This document shows, piece after piece, positions 1-5,255 of a stretch of DNA of 7,650 nucleotides; the first letter of the stretch is position 1, and each line of letters opens with the position of its first letter. Under the pieces are notes generated by a model. That model ran no database searches. It saw nothing but the letters and a program-made list of their open reading frames with translations, and was not told where the DNA came from. The position numbers and the translations under genes are program-made. This stretch comes from Thiotrichales bacterium (GTDB lineage Bacteria > Pseudomonadota > Gammaproteobacteria > Francisellales > CACEW01), in the NCBI GenBank assembly GCA_023266165.1, contig JAHFRR010000066.1, positions 1 through 7,650 on the forward strand, in the 5' to 3' direction.

Positions 1-662
1 CCATGAATCATATGGGAAAGCCCAGTGGTGCGATACAGTTTTTGCAAGGCAGGCTCTGTGACATCATAAGGATCGTGGGCAGCATAGAGATTTTTATCTT
101 CTTTTCTTCTTTCCCCTTGTGAGAGAGGGGTGTAGTGCTTGGCTCGAGACTGTTGCCTTAGATATCGCGCTGCAGAGGCTCTGATACTGCTGGGGAGCTT
201 TAGAATCAAGGCTTCTATCCAAGGCGCCCTTAAAAAAAATCGTAACACCTGATAGCCTTGATCCCGCGTGCAGAGCTGATCTCCATGGGTCAAAATATAT
301 TTTTGATCTAAAAGATTGAACACAAGGACGCTCGGATCTTTTAATAAAACCCCATTAAATAAATCTAGAAACTTTTGGTGCACTAAAAAATCTCGATTAC
401 CTGGCATGAAATAAATCTGCACCCCTTGATGCGTCAGCTGTTGCAGCATGCTGGCAATATGATGTTGATAGGGCGAGATAATGTCATCTCCAAGATAAAA
501 CTCGAAAAAGTCTCCCAAAATAATTAAATTTTTCAGCCCGTGCGTGTGCTGCTCGCAATAGGTTTGAAAGAGGTGTGAGATCTGAGGGGTGTTTTCTGAA
601 AGATGCAGATCAGAGATGCAGTGGGTCAACCCCTGGAGCGTCAATGAATTACCAGTGTACAT
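1..662 (-). CDS. lpxH: UDP-2,3-diacylglucosamine diphosphatase LpxH (3' end beyond window)
   Basis: Metallophosphoesterase that hydrolyses UDP-2,3-diacylglucosamine to lipid X and UMP, the fourth step of lipid A synthesis, at the inner face of the cytoplasmic membrane. The translation of the minus strand from 662 shows the LpxH signature in order: SDLHL (residues 17-21, metal ligands D18 and H20), LGDFFEFYLGDD (49-60, D51), GNRDFL (88-93, N89) and HGDQLCTRDQGYQ (126-138, H126). The last complete residues, MIH, correspond to the start of the C-terminal HGH metal motif, so about 40 residues lie beyond the left edge. Start choice is uncertain. ATG at 662 overlaps the end of dnaQ by 14 bp, which suggests translational coupling. 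TTG at 644 or 629 are alternatives, and 629 gives an N-terminus closest in length to E. coli LpxH but lacks a well-placed Shine-Dalgarno. Family assignment is secure; the start is not. Confidence 0.93.
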   Translation of the reverse strand, partial: MYTGNSLTLQGLTHCISDLHLSENTPQISHLFQTYCEQHTHGLKNLIILGDFFEFYLGDDIISPYQHHIASMLQQLTHQGVQIYFMPGNRDFLVHQKFLDLFNGVLLKDPSVLVFNLLDQKYILTHGDQLCTRDQGYQVLRFFLRAPWIEALILKLPSSIRASAARYLRQQSRAKHYTPLSQGERRKEDKNLYAAHDPYDVTEPALQKLYRTTGLSHMIH

Positions 663-1371
663 CGCGTTTTGCCTGCTTGGATAAAAGTGCTAGATAGGCC
701 TCATGCTGCATCAGTGCATGGGGATCTGCTGGAATCACAGGAGGTTGCGTGTGAGCGTGTGAAAGGGGATCTGCTCCAGAGGTAGAGTGCAAGGCGTTTT
801 GGGCGGGCCTGGGAGGGGTCTCAAAGAAGAGGCTATCAAATAAAGATTCCTGGCCTGAAGTCATCGCCAGATAGACATGAGCCAGTAGCTCAGCATCTAA
901 AAGGGCGCCGTGAAACTCTCGATGCTGGTGATCGACATCATAGCGTTTGCATAGGGCATCCAATGAATTACGCTGCCCTGGATGCATCTCGCGAGCAAGC
1001 TTCAGTGAATCTAAGACCTTGCAGTGCGCAGCCACCTTGCCCCAAGGGTTGTGAGGGAGCAGGCTCAGCTCATACTCTAAAAATCCAATATCAAATGCGG
1101 CATTGTGAATAATCAATTCTGCACCGACGAGAAAGGCCATGATTTCTTTTGCATGATCTGCAAATCTCGGTTTGTCTTCTAAGAAAGCCGACGTAATGCC
1201 GTGTACCGCCAGGGCGCCTGCGTCAATCTCGCGGTCAGGCTGAAAGTAAAAATGCAGATGCTTGCCTGTGAGACGCCGGTTTTGCATTTCCAAACAACCA
1301 AGCTCAATCAAGCGATGCCCTTCGCGGGTCTCAAAGCCTGTGGTTTCCGTATCAAGAATAACTTGGCGCAT
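649..1371 (-). CDS. dnaQ: DNA polymerase III subunit epsilon (3'-5' proofreading exonuclease)
   Basis: Proofreading subunit of the replicative polymerase core, removing misincorporated 3' nucleotides on the chromosome. The 240-residue length fits the family. The DEDDh exonuclease motifs are all present: Exo I DTETTG (D7, E9), Exo II HNAAFDIGFL (D94) and Exo III HGALLDAE (H154, D159). After the catalytic domain, GQESLF (173-178) aligns with the clamp-binding segment of E. coli epsilon (GQTSMAF), followed by a linker rich in Pro, His and Ser and a C-terminal segment (about 219-240) that should contact the alpha subunit. ATG at 1371 is preceded by AGGGA with a 5-nt spacer. lpxH overlaps its 3' end, so the two are probably one transcript. 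In many gammaproteobacteria dnaQ lies divergent from rnhA; here rnhA is absent and accessory DNA starts about 75 bp upstream with an IS-end fragment. Confidence 0.96.
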   Translation of the reverse strand: MRQVILDTETTGFETREGHRLIELGCLEMQNRRLTGKHLHFYFQPDREIDAGALAVHGITSAFLEDKPRFADHAKEIMAFLVGAELIIHNAAFDIGFLEYELSLLPHNPWGKVAAHCKVLDSLKLAREMHPGQRNSLDALCKRYDVDHQHREFHGALLDAELLAHVYLAMTSGQESLFDSLFFETPPRPAQNALHSTSGADPLSHAHTQPPVIPADPHALMQHEAYLALLSKQAKRDVHW

Positions 1372-1445
1372 GGTTTTCCCTGGCGTGTGTCGATAGGAGA
1401 GAGTTTAGCATGGGTATGTGGGTTTGGGGAGAGGGCGCTACTGGG

Positions 1446-1466
1446 CATTTCTATTTGCTCCTAACA
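1446..1466 (-). repeat. 21-bp isolated copy of the IS left terminus
   Basis: This stretch is the exact reverse complement of 4009-4029, the outermost 21 bp of the insertion sequence described below. The identity stops precisely at the predicted IS tip (TGTTA on the minus strand, outer edge at 1466). Inside it, towards dnaQ, the match decays within a few bases, with only a short weak resemblance (CC, then GTAGC). It is best read as the remnant of a second, oppositely oriented IS copy, truncated about 75 bp upstream of the dnaQ start codon. Confidence 0.75.
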
Positions 1467-1585
1467 ATGAGCAGACAGGGTAAATGCATCTAAAGGTATG
1501 CAAAGCTTGGCCAGTTGAGCAGCTTCAAATACAAAAATATGATTTAAGAAAAAATCACGGCATGACAGGCAAGCTGTCCTATCCA

Positions 1586-2452
1586 TCAGTCGAGCTTCGC
1601 TCCAGGGCTGTACGAATCGCTGCTGGACTCTGAGTTTGTAGGGCTAAAAGGAAAATGAGAAACGCAGTTCCAGAGGGTCTCCCACCATCCCACAGCTGCT
1701 TTCGGAGGCGTTGGGAGCGAAGGCGAGGCATGCTGCTCGATTAGTAGTGACAGCACCTCCTGCTTTCTCTCTTCTTTATCACCCAAACCCATAGGAGGAT
1801 CCTCGCTCAAACGCGTTTCCTCTTCTTCTTCATTTTCAGGAATAGCGGTCAGGTTATGGGGAAGAAAAGTAGACTCGATGCGATGATCTAGAGAACGCTG
1901 CCAATATGAAAGGAACACCTCCCATACCCCATATGCATAATCAAAATCCGTAGCACGACCCACCTTCTCTTTTTCAGCAGACTTGCTTGAACTTTTAGAT
2001 TTTGCAGCAATTCTCTGATCCCTTTGCGCATACTCTAATAAAACTCTCAGTATCGCAATACGGTTTAGATCCAGCTGATACTCTGAGTAAAGCGGCGTAT
2101 CCTTATTTTTCCCCCGCTCCTTTTCATGGTTCTGATATCTTTGCATATCAGTCTCTACAGACGAAGCAACTTCTTTCAAAGTAGAGCAGGAAGCGTAAGG
2201 AGTACCCTCCTGTAATAGATGTGGATATAAAGGATCAGCGCCGTATTCCAACAGCTTTTTGCACAAAGGAAGAGATCCCCAGCGACTACATAGCCCAAGC
2301 AGAGTCTGCTCTTGGAGAGTTTTGGAATCGTAAAAACACCCCTGCAGTGAATTGGAACCAAATCGCTTGATAACATATTCTAGGTATTCCAAAGCTCCCT
2401 CTATGTCCCCCTTTGCAAGAAATTCATTCAAATTCCGATAAAACCACATCAT
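1586..2452 (-). CDS. Ankyrin-repeat protein, small, unknown function
   Basis: A 288-residue protein from ATG at 2452, which I do not recognise as a named family. It has one clear ankyrin unit at residues 48-77 (EQTLLGLCSRWGSLPLCKKLLEYGADP). Before it, helical sequence (LAKGDIEGALEYLEYVIKRF) resembles a degenerate unit, and a weaker helix pair lies at about 128-143. The middle is charged and Lys/Ser-rich (about 146-165), followed by an acidic run (ENEEEEE, 206-212) and a Ser-rich tail. No signal peptide or membrane segment is seen. The frame stays open to a TTG at 2515, but that codon has no Shine-Dalgarno, whereas ATG 2452 follows AGGAGG with a 10-nt spacer. It lies 87 bp after the membrane-protein gene on the same strand, probably as one operon. 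Ankyrin folds mediate protein binding; a role as a host-directed effector is only an inference. Confidence 0.75.
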   Translation of the reverse strand: MMWFYRNLNEFLAKGDIEGALEYLEYVIKRFGSNSLQGCFYDSKTLQEQTLLGLCSRWGSLPLCKKLLEYGADPLYPHLLQEGTPYASCSTLKEVASSVETDMQRYQNHEKERGKNKDTPLYSEYQLDLNRIAILRVLLEYAQRDQRIAAKSKSSSKSAEKEKVGRATDFDYAYGVWEVFLSYWQRSLDHRIESTFLPHNLTAIPENEEEEETRLSEDPPMGLGDKEERKQEVLSLLIEQHASPSLPTPPKAAVGWWETLWNCVSHFPFSPTNSESSSDSYSPGAKLD

Positions 2453-2461
2453 AATATCAAA

Positions 2462-2478
2462 CCCTCCTGCTACAGGAG
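2462..2478 (-). promoter_or_regulatory. Hairpin sequestering the Shine-Dalgarno of the small ankyrin gene
   Basis: On the minus strand the RNA would read CUCCUG, a 3-nt loop UAG, then CAGGAG followed by GG: a perfect 6-bp stem. The 3' arm contains most of the AGGAGG Shine-Dalgarno for ATG 2452. Folding would therefore hide the ribosome-binding site. The palindrome is seen directly; a regulatory role is inferred. Confidence 0.4.
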
Positions 2479-2539
2479 CTAAGGATGCCACAGATTGTCG
2501 TTGATCTCTTGGCAAAATGCAACAGAAATTTTTAAATTC

Positions 2540-3898
2540 TTAGGGCACTACTGAGTCAGCAGAAATTTTAGCGGTGTTTGAAGGGAGGAGCGTCAAAGAG
2601 TCTCGAAGAGGGGTCGGGGATAGAGAATCAGCATGCACGGCATCTGATAGTAAAGAAAGCACTTGAGTGGCTTCAGGTTTTACTTCTGGTTGAGTCGGAG
2701 GCTGATGCGCGAGCTTGACAAGCTCCCAGTTTAATCTCTGACTGAGCCCAAATGAGGTAACACCCACACCTAATTGAGCAATCAGTGTGATCCAATCTTC
2801 GAGTGCAAAAACAGCGGGAGACCCTATAACATAGGAGTAAAGAATAGCTACGGCATAGGTTATGGTGAGGGCACTTGCAATCTTAGAGAAGAAGCTTGTA
2901 GCACCAGACAAGGGAAAAATTGTAGACCGGTTGGTGGAAAAAGCTTTTTCGATTTCTTTTTCATTACTTTGGAGAGCAGCCCACGTGGCCAAGCTTGTAA
3001 AGATCAGGGTAGGTGCTGTTGCAAATAATCGACCTGTGACTTGTTCGTTCGACATCCATAAAGAGGCCAGAATATTGTTAAAGGCAATATCGGAGATACC
3101 TCCAATTTTTTGCAGCACTTCTCGACGAGTCAGGAAAAACTCTTTCCAAGAGCTCTCATAGGTCATCTTGCTTTCGCGTGGTTCTTTTGGCTTTTCGGGC
3201 AGCACAAATTTTTCAATTAAAAATTCTGCAACAGCAGGCAATAGGATGCTGCTTGAAAAAAAGATTTTCTCGCTTAGGCTATTTGCATCATCAGTCCAGA
3301 ACGGGTACACCATCGCAGGGGTCAGTGTTAGCATATAACCCATCCCTAAGAAAATAGCATCTTCCTTCGATATTGAATTGCTACGAGCTCGATCAAGAAT
3401 AGTGTTCAATCGAAGCATCCACTGGGCGATACCCCCACCCGTCATAATTACAGAACGATGAACAATATCAGAATTTGCAACGAGAACACTGGTTACGACA
3501 TTCGCTCCTGTTAAAATACGCTCCAAGTTTTTTTTATGACGCTCTTGCCAAGAAAGTGGCTCCACTGGCTGATGGTGGATCTGTGTAGGCAGCTCTGCGT
3601 TTAAAGGCGCGCCTATAGAAGCAAATCTCAACTGGCTTGCAGAGCCAGTGACAGGCGGAGAGAGTTGCTTCTCTGCAGCTTTCTTAGCAGCTTCCATTCT
3701 GCGTTTTTCTTGTCTACGCCTCACAGAAGGTCGGGAGATGGGCTCTCCTGATCTTGTGCTTTCAGTAGACTTTTCTGAGCCGGAATCGCTTCTAGAACTT
3801 TCAGAGCTTGAGGCGCTCACCTGACCTGGAACAGAGCCCCCTGGGGCCTCCTCTCGTTTTATCTCACTTCCAGAATGTTTTTTTGTTTTTCTGTTCAT
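2540..3898 (-). CDS. Polytopic membrane protein with Ser-rich charged N-terminal tail, unknown function
   Basis: A 452-residue protein that I do not recognise. Residues 1-120 are hydrophilic and low-complexity: a Ser/Glu/Arg-rich stretch (27-59) followed by a strongly basic segment with RRRQEKRR at 60-67 and more Lys/Arg to about 78. About six hydrophobic segments follow, at roughly 125-148, 181-202, 212-233, 291-310, 336-359 and 366-385, with a charged loop between the third and fourth (234-262). The tail after 390 is hydrophilic and rich in Pro, Ser and Leu. No signal peptide is seen; the long soluble N-terminus would need to stay cytosolic or be delivered elsewhere. ATG 3898 follows AGGGG with a 9-nt spacer, and a promoter-like sequence lies at 3943-3971. 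It is the first gene of a probable operon with the downstream ankyrin gene. Its tripartite layout resembles effector-like membrane proteins of intracellular bacteria, but that is only an inference. Confidence 0.8.
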   Translation of the reverse strand: MNRKTKKHSGSEIKREEAPGGSVPGQVSASSSESSRSDSGSEKSTESTRSGEPISRPSVRRRQEKRRMEAAKKAAEKQLSPPVTGSASQLRFASIGAPLNAELPTQIHHQPVEPLSWQERHKKNLERILTGANVVTSVLVANSDIVHRSVIMTGGGIAQWMLRLNTILDRARSNSISKEDAIFLGMGYMLTLTPAMVYPFWTDDANSLSEKIFFSSSILLPAVAEFLIEKFVLPEKPKEPRESKMTYESSWKEFFLTRREVLQKIGGISDIAFNNILASLWMSNEQVTGRLFATAPTLIFTSLATWAALQSNEKEIEKAFSTNRSTIFPLSGATSFFSKIASALTITYAVAILYSYVIGSPAVFALEDWITLIAQLGVGVTSFGLSQRLNWELVKLAHQPPTQPEVKPEATQVLSLLSDAVHADSLSPTPLRDSLTLLPSNTAKISADSVVP

Positions 3899-3942
3899 GG
3901 CAAAGAACCCCTCTTCTCTCGTAACTCATTGGGTCAAGAGAG

Positions 3943-3971
3943 ATTGTAGATCAAATAAGATTAATTTGTAA
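3943..3971 (-). promoter_or_regulatory. Probable sigma70 promoter for the membrane-protein gene
   Basis: On the minus strand a -35-like TTACAA (3971-3966) and a -10 TACAAT (3948-3943, five of six consensus bases) are separated by 17 bp. A start near 3936 would give a leader of about 38 nt before ATG 3898, including the AGGGG ribosome site. It lies just outside the left end of the IS. Confidence 0.55.
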
Positions 3972-4008
3972 GCTATTTTCGCCGGTTAGCCTAATGAGCA
4001 GATGATGC

Positions 4009-4058
4009 TGTTAGGAGCAAATAGAAATGTCCGGATTGGTAGCAAATGAATTGTCTGG
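4009..4058 (+). repeat. IS left terminal inverted repeat with two tandem boxes
   Basis: After the tip TGTTAGG come two copies of the motif AGCAAAT, 4-5 variable bases, TGTCCGG: one at 4016-4034 and one at 4041-4058 (TGTCTGG). Their starts are 25 bp apart. The opposite end repeats the pattern in inverted orientation. Such paired boxes are likely transposase-binding sites. Confidence 0.75.
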
Positions 4059-4081
4059 TTTTTCCATTTGGATTTAGGTCA

Positions 4082-4546
4082 TCATAGCAGATCCTCCTGA
4101 TGAGTCCTGAACATTCTTTCAGATCGACCACGAGCCTCAGGAGAGTAAGCTGCTATCATTGCAATACCCAGTCGATTCATAGCGCCTCCAAGCTGTGTCA
4201 GGTTCTTTTTGTCGACCTTCCCACCCGCTGTTGGGGTATGCCAGTAGTGACTGCCTCGATCAAAGTGTTTTACGCTCCAACCTAGAAACCGTGTGCGGTA
4301 GAGATCCTGCAAGGCAATCACCTCATCAACGGGCGCTCGTAAATGGGATATCCGATCTACTCGATAATCTCTCAGCCCTTCAAGGCTATTTTCTTCATGC
4401 CTTGCCAGATATCGCCTAAACGTCCTATCACACACACCTAATATCTGCGCCGCTTCCGCTTGCGTCAGGCGGCCTTTCTCCCAGTCACTATAAACCTCTG
4501 AAAACCTCATTTTGTTGAGCTCCCTTTGTAGCTTTGTCCTCGTCAT
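4082..4546 (-). pseudogene. Transposase, in-frame internal deletion and truncated C-terminus
   Basis: A 154-residue open frame that is a shortened DDE transposase. Residues 25-47 form a helix-turn-helix (LTQAEAAQILGVCDRTFRRYL). The region continues to the GWSVKHF segment (89-95) and then jumps directly to DRGSHYWHTPTAGGKVDK (96-113), which in full-length relatives lies well over 100 residues further on. The first catalytic aspartate region is therefore missing, while the second aspartate (D96) and the glutamate in ARGRSER (E143) remain. The protein then stops after RTHQEDLL, where relatives carry a further C-terminal part. The junction is near 4261 and is in frame. ATG 4546 follows AGGGG with a 5-nt spacer, so translation is plausible. 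It cannot be an active transposase by itself; the retained DNA-binding domain might still bind IS ends. Family recognition is from memory of ISNCY/IS1202-type proteins. Confidence 0.82.
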
Positions 4547-4560
4547 TTACACCCCTCACT

Positions 4561-4583
4561 TGATCCAAGATCAGGGCACTATA
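4561..4583 (-). promoter_or_regulatory. Possible transposase promoter with overlapping palindrome
   Basis: On the minus strand a -10-like TATAGT (4583-4578) lies inside the right end of the IS, with no good -35. Just downstream is a short palindrome, TGATC CAA GATCA on the plus strand (4561-4573), where the transcript would begin. It could be an operator, but the arms are only 5 bp. Weak evidence. Confidence 0.25.
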
Positions 4584-4586
4584 ATT

Positions 4587-4635
4587 CCGGACAGTTTATT
4601 TGCTACTACTTAGGACAAGTTATTTGCTCTTAACA
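4587..4635 (-). repeat. IS right terminal inverted repeat with two tandem boxes
   Basis: Read on the minus strand from the tip TGTTAAG, it contains the two motif copies AGCAAAT-AACT-TGTCCTA (4628-4611) and AGCAAAT-AAAC-TGTCCGG (4604-4587). Their starts are 24 bp apart, mirroring the left end. The outer box is the most diverged in its last two bases. Confidence 0.75.
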
Positions 4636-4652
4636 CACACTAGGTTTTCCTG

Positions 4653-5183
4653 ATGTATTTCTCCCTGGTTTATGCTACTATCTCTCTGTGTCAGTCATTT
4701 AACCCAATAAGTCTTGAGGTACAAGGATGTACGAAGCTCTCAGTGAGGAAAAGCCTTATGCTGTTGGAGGCGGGTGCTAGTCCTAACATTCCCAATGGGG
4801 GTGCCTTGGTGACCGTCCTGCATCGTGCGTGTGAGGCAGGTCATTTAGAGTTGATTGAGCTGTTATTGAAGCGAGGGGCGAGTCCTTGCGCGTATACACA
4901 GCCGATGGGGCAAGACAAGAAGGGGCAGACGCCATTTCAATGGTTAGTACTCAGGAAAGATACCCCGTTTCGAGAGCAGTTAGCGAAGATCCAGGGCAAA
5001 TATCCTGATTTTAAAGCGCCTGAGAAACCAGGTTTGATCAAAAGAGTTCGTGCAGCACTGGGTCGAACGCGTGCTTCTTCAGAGTCGCACCCCGCTGTTG
5101 CTGCGCCTCTTTATCATCATCTCATCAAACCCAGAGCTCGGAGTGATACAAGCTCTTTATTGATGGGGGTGCCAGGGGAATAA
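4653..5183 (+). CDS. Ankyrin-repeat protein fragment beside the IS
   Basis: A 176-residue open frame containing the end of one ankyrin unit (LMLLEAGASPNIPN, 35-48), one complete unit (ALVTVLHRACEAGHLELIELLLKRGASP, 51-78) and the start of another (GQTPFQWLVLRKD, 91-103), then a basic, Ser-rich C-terminal region (about 126-170) with no recognised domain. The first 30 residues do not look like ankyrin sequence. The frame opens only 10 bp after an in-frame TAG (4641-4643), and ATG 4653, which has a poor ribosome site (TAGG), lies 18 bp from the IS end. This suggests the 3' part of a longer ankyrin gene whose 5' half was lost by IS insertion or a linked deletion. In-frame GTG 4743 and ATG 4758 are alternative starts. 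It may be a pseudogene remnant. Confidence 0.6.
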   Translation: MYFSLVYATISLCQSFNPISLEVQGCTKLSVRKSLMLLEAGASPNIPNGGALVTVLHRACEAGHLELIELLLKRGASPCAYTQPMGQDKKGQTPFQWLVLRKDTPFREQLAKIQGKYPDFKAPEKPGLIKRVRAALGRTRASSESHPAVAAPLYHHLIKPRARSDTSSLLMGVPGE

Positions 5184-5202
5184 ATTTGATAGCTATATCT
5201 TT

Positions 5203-5231
5203 TTGATTTATTTTATTGTAAAATATATAAT
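5203..5231 (+). promoter_or_regulatory. Strong sigma70-type promoter for the large ankyrin gene
   Basis: TTGATT (5203-5208) and a perfect TATAAT (5226-5231) are separated by exactly 17 bp in an AT-rich stretch between two genes. A start near 5238 gives a leader of about 18 nt containing the purine-rich AAAGAGAGAG ribosome site before ATG 5256. This is the best promoter match in the window. Confidence 0.7.
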
Positions 5232-5255
5232 ATTAATAAGTAAAGAGAGAGTCGC

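Larger units (their letters stand above)
4009..4635 (-). mobile_element. Internally deleted insertion sequence, ISNCY/IS1202-like (627 bp)
   Basis: The element is bounded by imperfect inverted ends beginning TGTTAGG on the left (4009) and, on the opposite strand, TGTTAAG on the right (4635). It contains one shortened transposase gene transcribed right to left. Full members of this transposase group have proteins of more than 400 residues, so an intact element should be well over 1.4 kb; this copy has lost more than half. The left boundary is supported independently because a second copy of the end (1446-1466) stops at exactly the same base. I could not find a target-site duplication: the flanks before 4009 and after 4635 do not match. 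Transposase sequence suggests the ISNCY/IS1202 group from memory; the family name is less certain than the fact that this is an IS. Confidence 0.82.

Noticed and set aside
1201..1464. Plus-strand open frame of 87 residues
   Set aside because: It runs antisense to dnaQ and into the IS-end remnant, with no ribosome site and no recognisable protein features.
1549..1578. Possible terminator after the small ankyrin gene: GACAG/CTGTC stem then an A-run (T-run on the minus strand)
   Set aside because: The stem is only 5 bp and the T-run starts about 9 nt beyond it, too weak for an intrinsic terminator.
2453..2515. TTG at 2515 as the start of the small ankyrin gene, adding 21 residues
   Set aside because: There is no Shine-Dalgarno before it, while ATG 2452 follows AGGAGG; the added residues are not ankyrin-like.
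2774..3161. Two plus-strand open frames of 84 and 99 residues
   Set aside because: Both are antisense to the membrane-protein gene, overlap each other in different frames, and lack ribosome sites and protein-like composition.
4721..4780. ATG 4727 with AAGG just upstream as an alternative gene start
   Set aside because: It is in another frame and reaches a stop after 17 codons.
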